Positions 45,035 to 54,182 are shown, numbered from the stretch's first letter. The stretch: DNA of 64,000 nucleotides from CAVSJO01 sp963728445 (GCA_963728445.1 CAVSJO010000005.1:242903-306902), one strand, 5' to 3'. Notes: a model not told the origin generated them from the sequence alone. Made by a program: numbers and translations.

Positions 45035-46498
45035 TCACCACCGCGACTCCGCGGGCGTGCCCGCGGCGTTGCGCTCGTTGCGACGGGGCGCCGCCGGGTT
45101 CGTGACCCCGCTCGCTCCGCCCGGCGTGGACGGCTCCGACGGCGAGAACAGCATGGTCGAGAGCTGAATGCCGTAGGACTTGAGCTTGTCGGCGAACTTG
45201 GGCCGGATGCCCGTGGCCTTGAACCGGCCGATGACGTTGCCTTCCTCGTCCCGGCCTTCCCGCTCGAAGACGAAGATGTCCTGCATGGTGATGACGTCCC
45301 CCTCCATGCCCACGATCTCGGCGATCGTCATGATCTTGCGCGTGCCGTCGGACAGGCGGCTCGCCTGGATGACGACGTCGATGGCGCTCGCCACCTGCTG
45401 CCGCATCGCCTTCTCCGGCAGGTTCAGCTCCGCCATGGAGATCATGGTCTCGAGACGGCTCAGCGCGTCCCGGGGCGTGTTCGCGTGCAGCGTGGCCAGC
45501 GAGCCGTCGTGGCCCGTGTTCATGGCCTGCAGCATGTCCACCGCCTCGGCGCCGCGCACCTCACCGACGATGATGCGGTCGGGCCGCATGCGCAGCGAGT
45601 TGATGAGGAGCTGCCGCTGCGGGATGGCACCCGCGCCCTCGATGTTCGCCGGGCGGGTCTCCAGGCGCACCACGTGGGGCTGCCGAAGCTGGAGCTCCGC
45701 CGAGTCCTCGATCGTGACGATGCGCTCCGTCGGCGGGATGTAGCTCGACAGGATGTTCAGCAGCGTCGTCTTACCGGCGCCCGTACCACCGGAGATCAGC
45801 ACGTTCAGACGCGCCTGCACGATCCCGCGCATGAGCTCCAGCATCTGCTCCGTGGCCGAGCCGTAGCGCAGCAGGTCGTCTCCGCCCAGCGTGTCCCGCT
45901 TGAACTTACGGATCGAGACGTGCGGGCCGTCGACCGCCAGCGGCGGGATGATGGCGTTCACACGGGAGCCGTCCGCCAGACGGGCGTCCACCATGGGCGA
46001 GCTGTCGTCGATGCGGCGGCCGATGGCGGACACGATGCGGTCGATCACCTGGAGCAGGTGCCGGTCGTCCCGGAACCGCACGGCCGTCTTCTCGAGCTTG
46101 CCGTTCCGCTCGATGTAGACGCTGTTGTACGTGTTCACCAGGATGTCGGCGATCTCCGGGTCCTTCATGAGGGGCTCGAGAGGCCCCAGCCCGAAGATCT
46201 CGTCCAGGACCTGGTCGACGACCTCCTCGCGCTCCTCGTAGTTGAGGGGCGCGCCCTCCTGCTCGAGCAGCTCGTGCACGACCCGGCGGATCGCGACGGC
46301 CGCCTCTTCCCTGGACAGGTTCTCCAGGTTGGCGAGGTTCAGGCGTTCCAGCAGCTTGCGGTGGATGCGGCCTTTCAGCTCCTCCCGCATGGACGGCGCG
46401 TCCTGCTGCGGATCCCAGTCGAACCCGCCGTTCGGACCGCGTCCATTCGACGCGTTCTTGACCTGCTGCGCGCTCGTTCCCTTCGGTCGCTCACTCAT
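45035..46498 (-). CDS. cpaF: Tad pilus assembly/retraction ATPase CpaF (TadA)
   Basis: A 487-residue type II/IV secretion ATPase that powers Flp pilus assembly. Walker A is ISGGTGAGKTTLLN, the Asp box is IVTIEDSAEL, Walker B is DRIIVGEVRGAEA, and the His box is NTGHDGSLATLHAN. An extended N-terminal domain (1-120) precedes it, as in CpaF. The C-terminus is Ser/Pro-rich. The ATG overlaps the cpaE stop by eight bases. Confidence 0.95.
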   Translation of the reverse strand: MSERPKGTSAQQVKNASNGRGPNGGFDWDPQQDAPSMREELKGRIHRKLLERLNLANLENLSREEAAVAIRRVVHELLEQEGAPLNYEEREEVVDQVLDEIFGLGPLEPLMKDPEIADILVNTYNSVYIERNGKLEKTAVRFRDDRHLLQVIDRIVSAIGRRIDDSSPMVDARLADGSRVNAIIPPLAVDGPHVSIRKFKRDTLGGDDLLRYGSATEQMLELMRGIVQARLNVLISGGTGAGKTTLLNILSSYIPPTERIVTIEDSAELQLRQPHVVRLETRPANIEGAGAIPQRQLLINSLRMRPDRIIVGEVRGAEAVDMLQAMNTGHDGSLATLHANTPRDALSRLETMISMAELNLPEKAMRQQVASAIDVVIQASRLSDGTRKIMTIAEIVGMEGDVITMQDIFVFEREGRDEEGNVIGRFKATGIRPKFADKLKSYGIQLSTMLFSPSEPSTPGGASGVTNPAAPRRNERNAAGTPAESRW

Positions 46499-47810
46499 GC
46501 GCCGTCACCTCTTCCGCCTGGAACTCCGGTTCTGGTTCCGCTTCCACTTCCGCGTCCGCGTCGGACACGCCGTTCCGGCCCGCCAGCTTGCGGATGAGCC
46601 CCGTGAGCGGGGACAGCGCCGTGCGGCCCTGCGCGTTCGCCGCGCCCCCCAGACCCGCCAGGTCGGCCGCCAGCGACTTCAGGTCCTTGACGTAGGGCGA
46701 GCCCTGCCCGTTCAGGACCACCGGCTTGCCGGCGTTCACGGACGCGCTGATCGCCGCGTAGTCGTTGGCCAGCGTCCAGAAGATGTCCAGCTCCAGCGTC
46801 CGCCGGATGTCGTCCAGAGTGATGACCGTCCGGGCGTGGGCCCGGTTCACGACCAACCGCACGCGATTCGCGCCCTTCCCGCCCGTGACCCGCTCCAGGA
46901 TCGGGATCGACCGCTTCGCGTTCCGCAGGGACGGCAGGTCCGGCGTCGTGAGCAGCAGCACCAGGTCCGCCTCCTCGAAGGCGGCGGCCGAGTGGGGCGA
47001 GAACGTCTTGGACGTATCGATGATGATGTAGTCGTAGTGCTGCTTCAGGAAGCGCAGCACCGTGCGCACCTCCTCCGCCGTCACCTCCTCGATCCGCTCC
47101 GGGCGGACCGGGGAGGAGAGCAGGTGCACGCCCGACTCGTGACGCTCGATGTAGGACGCCAGCAGCTCGGCGTCCATGCGGTGGAAGTTCTTGACCATGT
47201 CGACGAAGTTGAACCGCGGCCGCACGCCCAGCAGGAGCGCCGTCTCCCCCAGCTCCAGGTCCAGGTCGATGAGCAGGACCCGCTTGCCCGTGAGGCGGTG
47301 GATCTGCACGGCCAGGTTCGTGGCCGCCGTCGTCGTGCCCACGCCGCCCTTGGCGGCGAACAGGCTGAACAGCTTGCCGGGTTCGCCTTCGCCCACCGCG
47401 CTGCCGCCGCGGCGCAGCTTGCGGCGGATGCGCATGACCGCGTCGGACAGGTCCTGCTCCTCCACCGGGCGGGGCAGGAACTCGGAGATCCCCGCCCGCA
47501 TCGCCTCCAGCAGCAGGTCCTGGCTCAGCGTCGGGCCCGCCGCGACCACGCGCATGCCCGGGTCCAGCTCCGTCAGGAACTGGGCGAAGCGGATGCCCAC
47601 CACCGGCTCCGAGCCGAGGTCGAGGAAGACGAGGTCAGGCGCGAACTCGCGCAGCTTCTCGATCTGCTCCTTGCCGATCTCGTCGAACGTCGCGAGAAGC
47701 TCCAGCCCCAGCGCAGGCGCGCCCTCCATCGATCGTAGCCCGTCCCGGACGAAGTCCCGGAACGCCGGATCGCCGGTGACGAGTGCCGTGCGCGTGAAAT
47801 TCGCATCCAT
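46491..47810 (-). CDS. cpaE: Pilus localisation ATPase CpaE/TadZ
   Basis: A 439-residue protein: N-terminal receiver-like domain (1-125, with LVFLDLGSEPVVG and GISEFLPRPVEEQDL), then a ParA/MinD-like ATPase with deviant Walker A FAAKGGVGTTTAATNL and DYIIIDTSKTFSPHS. TadZ/CpaE positions the Tad machine at the pole or elsewhere. The C-terminal tail is acidic and Pro/Glu-rich. Confidence 0.93.
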   Translation of the reverse strand: MDANFTRTALVTGDPAFRDFVRDGLRSMEGAPALGLELLATFDEIGKEQIEKLREFAPDLVFLDLGSEPVVGIRFAQFLTELDPGMRVVAAGPTLSQDLLLEAMRAGISEFLPRPVEEQDLSDAVMRIRRKLRRGGSAVGEGEPGKLFSLFAAKGGVGTTTAATNLAVQIHRLTGKRVLLIDLDLELGETALLLGVRPRFNFVDMVKNFHRMDAELLASYIERHESGVHLLSSPVRPERIEEVTAEEVRTVLRFLKQHYDYIIIDTSKTFSPHSAAAFEEADLVLLLTTPDLPSLRNAKRSIPILERVTGGKGANRVRLVVNRAHARTVITLDDIRRTLELDIFWTLANDYAAISASVNAGKPVVLNGQGSPYVKDLKSLAADLAGLGGAANAQGRTALSPLTGLIRKLAGRNGVSDADAEVEAEPEPEFQAEEVTAHE

Positions 47811-47832
47811 TTTCGTTTCCCCGTTCCCCTTC

Positions 47833-49080
47833 TTACTTTACGAGCCGGAGCTGGAACGTCAGCGACCCCGTCGTGGGCCCCGACTCCTCCCCTTCCACGT
47901 AGTACAGGAACCGCCCCGTCACCGGATCCTTGTTGCTCGGCATCGATTCGATGAAGAACAGCGCGAAGTTGTTGAACTTGACCGTCGTCTTGCCGGGCTT
48001 GTTCATCTGATCGGGGGAGGCCATGGCGATCTTGATCACCCGCGGGCTGGCCATCCAGTCGTCCCCGTATGTCGAATTCACGACCCGCCCGGTACCGTTG
48101 TCCCAGGCCGCGTTCTGGTCTTCGGCGATCAGGTCGTTCACGCCCTGGAACGTCGGGCCCACCATGTTGCCGTTCTCGATGTCGTACGACTTGCCAAGCT
48201 GGACCGGCTGGTTGTTGCACGTGTTGATGTTCTGCCGGTACCAGTTGCCGCCGGGCACCGAGTTGCCGCTCGCGTCCGGCAGGTCCCACGGCATGAACAC
48301 GCCCGGCGTCAACACGAAGTTCTTGTCGCCCGGGTTCTGGTACTTGAAGGAGACCTGCCGGCCGTAGTCGGCCTCACCGCTGTCGCCGCTTCCGTCCCGG
48401 AAGTGACTGCCGTACCCCGTGGACGTGGTGTCCGTCGGGTCAGGCCCGATGATCGTCGAATCCGCCCCCATGAACGGCTTGTAGTGGTCGACCGTCGGAT
48501 CGAAGGTCCAGGTCTCCCCGTCTGCGATGTTGTTGTCGTTCGCGTCCGTTCCGTTCTCCTGCCACATGTCCGGCACCACGAACGGCTTGAGACAGCGCGT
48601 GGCCCCCGCCTGCGTCGCCTTCGCCGTGGCCACGGCGCTCACGCCCCACGTGTTCACGCCGAACACCTTCGCGAACCAGAGGCCGATGCTCGGCCTGCGC
48701 ACCCAGACCCGGACCAGGAAGCTGTCCGGCTTCACCAGAACGATCTCCTCGGCCATGGTGTCCACGTTCGCCGTGGACCGGATCATGGTCGTGTCGATGT
48801 TCGTGTTCCGGATCATGTTCCGGCCGCCGAACGTGCGGGCCCGCTGCTTCGCCACGGGCACGGCGGTGACCGCCGTCGAGTCCAGGTACGCGCTCGCGCC
48901 GGCCAGCGCGGCGGAATCGGCCGCGCGCTGGGCCTCGGCCCGGGCGGTCATGAGCATGCCCATGTCGATGGCGAGGGCGGCGAACGCCAGAATGGCGGCG
49001 CTGGAGAGGGCGACCAGCACGAGGACGCTTCCCCGCTCATCGCCAAGCTTCGACCGGATCCCGTACGCAAGGCGGCGCAT
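47833..49080 (-). CDS. TadG-like minor pilus protein
   Basis: A 415-residue protein with a type IV-like N-terminus ERGSVLVLVALSSAAILAFAALAIDMG (TadE/TadG family Flp-like segment, lacking the Glu at position 5), a helical region with AEAQRAADSAALAGASAYL, and a large extracytoplasmic beta-rich domain. TadG proteins anchor or initiate Tad pili. It lies between cpaC and cpaE. Confidence 0.85.
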   Translation of the reverse strand: MRRLAYGIRSKLGDERGSVLVLVALSSAAILAFAALAIDMGMLMTARAEAQRAADSAALAGASAYLDSTAVTAVPVAKQRARTFGGRNMIRNTNIDTTMIRSTANVDTMAEEIVLVKPDSFLVRVWVRRPSIGLWFAKVFGVNTWGVSAVATAKATQAGATRCLKPFVVPDMWQENGTDANDNNIADGETWTFDPTVDHYKPFMGADSTIIGPDPTDTTSTGYGSHFRDGSGDSGEADYGRQVSFKYQNPGDKNFVLTPGVFMPWDLPDASGNSVPGGNWYRQNINTCNNQPVQLGKSYDIENGNMVGPTFQGVNDLIAEDQNAAWDNGTGRVVNSTYGDDWMASPRVIKIAMASPDQMNKPGKTTVKFNNFALFFIESMPSNKDPVTGRFLYYVEGEESGPTTGSLTFQLRLVK

Positions 49081-49082
49081 GT

Positions 49083-50424
49083 CTACCTCCGAACCGCTCC
49101 CGTGGTGTCCGGCGGCACGCTCAGGCTCCGATCCAGGTGCCAGGTACCCGGCTCACCCGTCGGAATCGCAGGCGCCACGTCGGACGGCTTCACGAGCTGC
49201 GGCGTGATGAGGACGATCAGCTCCGTCCGGTGCTGCTGGATGTTCTTCGACCGGAAGAGCGCTCCCAGAATCGGAATATCGCCGAGCAGCGGGATCTTGG
49301 CGATGTTCTCCTGCGACTGCGTGTCCAGCAGCCCGGCGATGGCCAGGTGCTGCCCCGGCTTGAGCTCCACCTCCGTCTGCGCCCGGCGGGTCAGGATGCT
49401 CGGCAGCTGGAAGCCCGAGATCGTCACGCCGTTGGCGAAGTCGAGGGAGGACACCTCCGGCTCGATCTGCAGGCGGATCGCCCCGGCGTTCGTCACGTAG
49501 GGCGTGAACTTCAGGCGCACCCCGTACTCACGGAACTGAACGGAAATGGCGCTGTTTCGCCTGCTGCCCTCCGCTTACTGACTGAACGGCCGGATACGGG
49601 AACTCGCCGCCGGCCAGGAAGGACGCCTCCTTGCCCTCGAGGGTCAGGAGGTTCGGCTCGGCAAGCGTGCGGAAGTCGCCCGTCGACTTCGCGGCCCGCA
49701 GGAACGCCTGGAACTGGGCGTCGCCGCCGATGAGGAAGAGCCGGATGATGCCGTCGGAGATCGTCTCGACGTCGACGTCGCCCTTCGCCGCCTGGTCCAG
49801 GTGGTCCGGGTTCAGCGCGGCGAGCTGCGAGCCGAGGTTCTGGGCCGCCGTGCGGTTCACCTCGGCGAAGCGCACCTTGACGAGCACCTGCTCGGCGGTG
49901 GGCGCCTCGAGGTTGTTGATGATGTTCGCGCCCGTGCCCTGTGCGATGGCCTGGATGCGGCGCACGACGGTCGCATCGGAGACCGCGCCGGAGAGGATCA
50001 CGTTCCCCCCCGTCGAGGACACGGTCACGTTCACGCCCGGGAAGAGCTCGGCGATCTGCTGCTGCAGCGCCTGGGCGTCGACGTTCACCTCGATCGTGTA
50101 GATGTGGGCCACGTCCTGCTGGTCCCAGTAGATGAGGGTCGTCGTGCCCAGCGCGACGGCGTTGATGAGGATCTCACCGTTCGGCAGCACGTTCGGATCG
50201 GCGATCGAGGGGTCCCCGACGGAGACCCGCTGGATCGGCCGGTCCGGCCGGAGCAGCGCGGACTTCCCCTTCGCGATGGTGATGGTCTGCTGCGGCTGCG
50301 TCATCACCCGCTGCGCGTGGAGCGAGCGGGGAGACAGTGCCGCCTGGGCGAGCAGCACAACAGAGAGAACTCCCGCGATCGCGCCGGACCTGCTGCGCTT
50401 CGTCACGCCCGTGGAATGCCCCAT
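49083..50424 (-). pseudogene. cpaC: Outer-membrane secretin CpaC/RcpA, interrupted by a frameshift
   Basis: Two frames together encode a normal CpaC: 49528-50424 has the signal peptide, the N0/BON part (RVSVGDPSIADPNVLPNGEILI, TVSSTGGNVILSGAVSD) and the first part of the secretin domain up to EFPYPAVQSVS, while 49083 to about 49566 continues with SAISVQFREYGVRLKFTPY and ends with the secretin core (IAKIPLLGDIPILGALFRS). Removing one base from the CCC run at 49567-49569 joins them as SVSGGSRRNSAISV. It is the outer-membrane pore of the Tad system. The lesion is either a sequencing error or a real inactivation. Confidence 0.8.
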
Positions 50425-50438
50425 GAATTCCGTTCCCC

Positions 50439-51272
50439 TTAGTGCCGGATGAGTGTGCGAGTCCCGCCCTTGTAGACCTCGATGACGCTCGGAGCGGGCT
50501 CCGGCGTGGTCGTGGTGGCGGTGCGGGTGCGGCGCCGAGGCGCCGAACCCTGGACGGGCCCGAGGATCGCGTTGGAACGTGCACCGCTGGTCTCGATGGT
50601 GTCCGTATCCAGCGTGTTGCGTAGTGCGAGCTGGATCTGCCCCTGCTTGGCAGCGAGGATGAGCAGCTCCGCCTGGGCCGGCGTCACAAGGAAGGTCATC
50701 ACACCCACGGTCTGCGGCTTGCCGTCGGGCGTCTTCTGGATCGTCTGTCCCGCCGCGAGGACGATGAGGTCCTGCAGCCGCTGCACGAACTGCGTGCGCT
50801 GCAGCTCCGAGCTGTTCGGGTCGGGGATGCTGACGATGACGTCCGCGCGCGTGCCCGGCAGCACGAAGCCGGCGACGGCGATGACCTCGTCGACGCGCAC
50901 GCTCACCGCGCGCATCCCCTCCGGAATGACGATGGGCAGCCCGCCGCCCGCCGCCTTGTCGGCGACCTTGGGCGCGAGCAGCGGCTCGTTCATGGCCACC
51001 GACGTGATGATGCCGCGGCCCACCACCTGGTCCGGCGAGCTGAAGTAGCCCTCCGGCAGCGTGGAGCCCGGCCAGTCCACCGTCTTCACGTCCTCTCCCA
51101 CGACCTCGTGGCCGACGGGGAGCGGGCGCGCCGCGACGACGACCTGGGTCTTCGGCGTGGACGCGATGAGCGGCGTCGCCTGCTGCCGCAGGTAGTCGAG
51201 CGACAGGTACGCCGCCGACAGGCCCGCGACGAGCGCCACGAGCAGCACGATCAGGAGTCTACGATTCTTCAT
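50439..51272 (-). CDS. cpaB: Tad pilus assembly protein CpaB/RcpC
   Basis: About 277 residues: N-terminal membrane helix (RRLLIVLLVALVAGLSAAYLSL), an SAF domain (VVVAARPLPVGHEVVGEDV ... VAGFVLPGTRADVIVSI) and an RcpC/CpaB C-terminal part ending in a basic, Thr/Pro-rich tail. CpaB is a periplasmic component that associates with the CpaC secretin. The ATG at 51272 is preferred; a GTG at 51281 would add three residues. Confidence 0.9.
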   Translation of the reverse strand: MKNRRLLIVLLVALVAGLSAAYLSLDYLRQQATPLIASTPKTQVVVAARPLPVGHEVVGEDVKTVDWPGSTLPEGYFSSPDQVVGRGIITSVAMNEPLLAPKVADKAAGGGLPIVIPEGMRAVSVRVDEVIAVAGFVLPGTRADVIVSIPDPNSSELQRTQFVQRLQDLIVLAAGQTIQKTPDGKPQTVGVMTFLVTPAQAELLILAAKQGQIQLALRNTLDTDTIETSGARSNAILGPVQGSAPRRRTRTATTTTPEPAPSVIEVYKGGTRTLIRH

Positions 51273-51305
51273 TTCCGGCACCCATGGTGGCTTTTCGCGC
51301 GCCCG

Positions 51306-51776
51306 TCACGGAGACGAGTACTGGTTGCGCATCACGAAGGTGGTCTTCAGCTGCACCGCCGGCACGCCCATGATCCTGTCCAGGAGGGCCAGCGGGTGGG
51401 AATAGGTGATCTTGACGGTATCGGGCTGCCCCTTGACGCCCCGCGGACTGCACACCGCGGTCGGACAGTTGTAGACGGAGACGCTGGCGGTACCGTTCAG
51501 GCCGGCCCGCTGGAGCGCACCCACGACGACTGAGTCGACCGCCGACTGCGTCTTCAGCGTCGAGTCGGCCACCATGACGCGGGCGACCTCACGCCCCGCG
51601 TCCGTGACGACCTGGAAGGCCCGCCACGCGTTCGCGAACTCGTAGATGCCGACGAGCAGCAGCATCACCAGCGGCACGATGAGCGCGAACTCCACGAGCC
51701 CCTGCCCCGACGAGCTCCGGCCCCGGCGCGCCAGGCGCGCCAGCAGGCCGATCCGATTCCGCGCTGTCCTATTCAT
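51306..51776 (-). CDS. TadE-like pseudopilin (first)
   Basis: A 156-residue TadE-family minor pilin. The prepilin site is SSG^QGLVEFALIVPL, with Glu at +5 and Phe at +6, followed by the hydrophobic helix MLLLVGIYEFANAW and the conserved FQVVTDAGREVARVM. It has a paired Cys (NCPTAVC). It is cleaved by the CpaA peptidase. It overlaps the second tadE by eight bases. Confidence 0.9.
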   Translation of the reverse strand: MNRTARNRIGLLARLARRGRSSSGQGLVEFALIVPLVMLLLVGIYEFANAWRAFQVVTDAGREVARVMVADSTLKTQSAVDSVVVGALQRAGLNGTASVSVYNCPTAVCSPRGVKGQPDTVKITYSHPLALLDRIMGVPAVQLKTTFVMRNQYSSP

Positions 51777-52206
51777 TGCGCATCTTCGCCGTCGTCTTGA
51801 GCGTGATGGGCGGCAGCGGCAGCAGCTTCCCCAGAGCCACGAAGTTGTAGGGGTAGCTGATCGTCACCGTCGTGGTGCCGCCGGTCGTGCCCGCGTTCGA
51901 GCAGAAGGACTGCCGGCAGCCGTCGGGCGTCGGCACCGTCGTCAGATTCGGCAGCCCCGCCCGGTTCAGCGCCGAGTTGATCGTGTTCTCGTAATCGGTC
52001 TGCGTCAGGTCGTCGTCCACCACCAGCTTGCGCGTCGCCTCCCGGCCCGCATCCGTCACGACCTGGAAGACGTTCCAGGCGCGGGCGAACTCGAAGATGC
52101 CGAGGAGCAGAACCAGCAGCATCGGCACGACGAGGGCGAACTCGACGAGCGCCTGTCCATCGCGCCGGCGGAGCCGGCCGAGCAGCGTGCGCGTCGTTGT
52201 GTTCAT
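51769..52206 (-). CDS. TadE-like pseudopilin (second)
   Basis: A 145-residue paralogue of the preceding protein: RDG^QALVEFALVVPM, helix LLVLLLGIFEFARAW, and FQVVTDAGREATRKL, with a Cys pair CRQSFC. Start ATG 52206 overlaps the cpaA stop (ATGA). The two TadE proteins presumably form a priming complex with TadG. Confidence 0.9.
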   Translation of the reverse strand: MNTTTRTLLGRLRRRDGQALVEFALVVPMLLVLLLGIFEFARAWNVFQVVTDAGREATRKLVVDDDLTQTDYENTINSALNRAGLPNLTTVPTPDGCRQSFCSNAGTTGGTTTVTISYPYNFVALGKLLPLPPITLKTTAKMRNE

Positions 52207-52739
52207 GCGAACATCCCCCAGATGCATCCCAGCGCGATGGCGACCCCGTACGGGACCGCCAGTCCTCCCGCATCCCCCAGCTGCCTGCGCTCGCCCGCCT
52301 GACCCAGGCTCACCATGCTCGCCAGCGTCCGCCCCGTGCTCTGGAGCACCGCTCCGAGCTGTCCGGTGAAGAGCGCCGCCCCCACGGCGAGCAGTCCGCC
52401 GATCAGCGCGACGGGCAGGAGCGAGAGCAGGAAACGGGAAGGGCCCAGAAATGCGCCCGCAGCCATGAGCAGCTTCGCGTCGCCGCCGCCGAGGCCGCCC
52501 AGAAGGAGCAGCGGCGCGGTGATCAACAGCGCGAGCCCCAATCCCTCCACAGCCGCCACGATCCCGCCCCATCCCGAAAGCGCCCCCAGCGCGAGTCCCA
52601 GAATCATCGCCCCGACCGTCAGCCGGTTCGGGATCCGCCGCGTCCGAACGTCATAGAGCGCGGCCGAAAGCATGACGATGATGAAGATGGCGGGGAGCGC
52701 CACGTCCGACATTGCCGACACGAATCTCACACTCTGCAT
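52203..52739 (-). CDS. cpaA: Prepilin peptidase CpaA (A24 family)
   Basis: A 178-residue aspartyl membrane peptidase that cleaves Flp and TadE prepilins. The two catalytic aspartates lie in ALYDVRTRRIPN and in the GxGD-type GGLGGGDAKLLMAAG. Six membrane helices are visible. I start at ATG 52739 (MQSVRFVSA); a start at the internal MSDVALP is possible. Confidence 0.9.
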   Translation of the reverse strand: MQSVRFVSAMSDVALPAIFIIVMLSAALYDVRTRRIPNRLTVGAMILGLALGALSGWGGIVAAVEGLGLALLITAPLLLLGGLGGGDAKLLMAAGAFLGPSRFLLSLLPVALIGGLLAVGAALFTGQLGAVLQSTGRTLASMVSLGQAGERRQLGDAGGLAVPYGVAIALGCIWGMFA

Positions 52740-52851
52740 GTCAGGCCTGCCACCGGCGTGGTGACCTGGCATCCGCGGGCACCGTGAATCAGGGGAGAGG
52801 ATTCCCGGCGGCAAGCCCGGCGCCCGTTTCGCTCGCTGCTTCCCAAGCTAG

Positions 52852-53154
52852 TCACGCTGCCGCATGAATGCAACAGAATCCTCCCTTCCTTCTCCGCACC
52901 GTGCGAAACGGCCGCCGGCGCCCCGATGATCCGGGACGCCGGCGAGCTCGTTTCGCCCGTGCGTCAGCTCGATTCGCCGCGTTCAGCGAGCGGGCGATGT
53001 TGCTGAACACCGTGCTCACCTCGCCGCCCAGGAAGGTCAGCGCTGCGATCACCACGATCGCGATGAGCACCAGGATCAGGGCGTACTCCACCAGGCCCTG
53101 CCCGGACTCGTCCTCGCGCAGCGCGCTGACGAGCCTGTTCATGAGCTCCACCAT
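52852..53154 (-). CDS. flp: Flp pilin with an abnormal basic C-terminal tail
   Basis: A 100-residue Flp/Fap pilin, first gene of the tad operon. The prepilin site is ESG^QGLVEYALILV (Gly18, mature Glu+5/Tyr+6), followed by the hydrophobic helix VLIAIVVIAALTFLGGEVS. Normal Flp pilins end near residue 60; here 38 Arg-rich residues follow (RAKRARRRPGSSGRRRPF...). A one-base frame change near 52968 would meet a TGA at 52964-52966 and give a normal 60-odd-residue pilin. A hairpin (52914-52943) lies inside the tail region. Confidence 0.8.
   Translation of the reverse strand: MVELMNRLVSALREDESGQGLVEYALILVLIAIVVIAALTFLGGEVSTVFSNIARSLNAANRADARAKRARRRPGSSGRRRPFRTVRRRKGGFCCIHAAA
52914..52943 (-). other. 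Long hairpin between pilin and cpaA
   Basis: GCCGGCGCCCCG (52914-52925) and CGGGACGCCGGC (52932-52943) pair with one mismatch around a 6-nt loop. No U-run follows, so it looks like an mRNA processing or stabilising hairpin, or a partial terminator, that would raise pilin over assembly-gene expression. Confidence 0.5.
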
Positions 53155-53430
53155 GTGACGACTCCTCTTCTCTGCGGCACGTGCCGCGGTGACGATGGCA
53201 GCCGCCTCCTGGCGGGCTGCGCGGGGCCCCCTTGCCCCTGTGCTGTTGAACAGCGTTCCCCGGCGCACAACCTCGAGCGACCCGGCCTCCTCCCCGGTGG
53301 AGATCCGTTCCGCCAGCGTCGTCACTGAGGGGTTATCCCCGACCCCCACGATGCTGTGCGCCTGAGGGAACCCGGTCCGAAGACCGGTCGGCGAACCCGA
53401 TGTGGGTCCCCGGCTGCGGCCCTTACGTAG

Positions 53431-53446
53431 AGCGACCCTCGTGCCA
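53431..53446 (-). promoter_or_regulatory. Sigma-54-like promoter of the tad operon
   Basis: On the minus strand the sequence reads TGGCACG-AGGG-TCGCT: a perfect -24 element and a -12 element with C for T (TCGC for TTGC), at correct spacing. The leader to the pilin ATG would be about 265 nt. An NtrC-type activator is encoded 2.7 kb away. Confidence 0.4.
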
Positions 53447-53603
53447 TTCCGCGGCATGGACGTAAATCATTGTGAAGTGGTGATTTAGCTATTTTGTGGC
53501 GTAGGCGCGGCAGGGCCTCGCGTAATGAAATGGTACGTCGGAACACAACATCTCGTTGCGGCCGGTGCGGCTATTCCGATGGCGCGGCCGGGACGCGATC
53601 ATC

Positions 53604-53636
53604 TCACGCGGAGACGCGGAGGAGCGCGGAGGCTGG
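53604..53636 (+). repeat. Dispersed CGCGGAG-rich repeat, copy 1
   Basis: A 33-bp unit built of CGCGGAG blocks, beginning tcacgcggagacgcgg. It matches copy 2 (54183-54216) at about 30 positions in the same orientation and copy 3 (54428-54462) in the opposite one. Confidence 0.8.
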
Positions 53637-53717
53637 CTTCGAGAGCGTGATCACGTTCGGGGGCGCCTCTGTCTCGGGGTGGAACCGGTTTACCCACAAT
53701 ATCTTGCAAGAGCGGCG

Positions 53718-54140
53718 ATGAAGGACATCGACGTGATCTCGGGAGCCGTGGTGGATGCTGCGGTCCGCCTGCACCGACGCATCGGGCCGGGGCTGCTGGA
53801 GTCCGTGTACCAGAAGCTTCTCGTCCGGGAGCTGGACCGGAGGAATCTCCGCAACGTCAGTCAGGTGCACGTGCCGTTCACGGTCGACGGCCTCGAGTTC
53901 GGCACGGGTCTGCGGGTCGATCTGCTGGTCGAGGACAGCCTCGTGGTGGAGCTCAAGTCGGTCGAGAAGATGGCGCCGGTGCACTGGAAGCAGGTCCTGA
54001 CGTACATCCGACTGCTGGATCTGCCTGTCGGGCTGCTGCTCAACTTCGGAGGGGCCACGATGCAGGAAGGGATCGTCCGGGTGGTGAATCGGCACCGGCC
54101 CTCGGCGGAGTCGCCTCTGCGGGTGAACCGGGCAAAGTAG
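53718..54140 (+). CDS. GxxExxY protein
   Basis: A 140-residue protein with the family motif GPGLLESVY in the N-terminal helix, followed by FTVDGLEFGTGLRVDLLVED and VVELKSVEKMAPVHWKQVLTYIRLL, a fold resembling PD-(D/E)xK nucleases (D and ExK visible). The family is widely scattered, often as stand-alone genes, and its function is not established. It is the only gene between two copies of a dispersed repeat and is opposite in strand to all neighbours, which suggests a mobile or acquired cassette. Confidence 0.88.
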   Translation: MKDIDVISGAVVDAAVRLHRRIGPGLLESVYQKLLVRELDRRNLRNVSQVHVPFTVDGLEFGTGLRVDLLVEDSLVVELKSVEKMAPVHWKQVLTYIRLLDLPVGLLLNFGGATMQEGIVRVVNRHRPSAESPLRVNRAK

Positions 54141-54182
54141 GTCGGTTTCGCTGGCGGTGCCGCGGCGCGCGACGCCGCTTGG

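Larger units (their letters stand above)
53155..53717. other. Leader and promoter region of the tad operon
   Basis: No gene is seen. It contains a sigma-54-like promoter (53431-53446, minus strand), small hairpins in the presumed leader (CCGGTC-CGAA-GACCGG at 53372-53387; GGGG-TTAT-CCCC at 53329-53340), an AT-rich patch (53461-53502) and a dispersed repeat (53604-53636) next to the GxxExxY gene. Confidence 0.6.

Noticed and set aside
53155..53430. Cyclic-di-GMP riboswitch in the tad leader
   Set aside because: Some small hairpins with a stable tetraloop are present, but the conserved GEMM core sequences are not seen.
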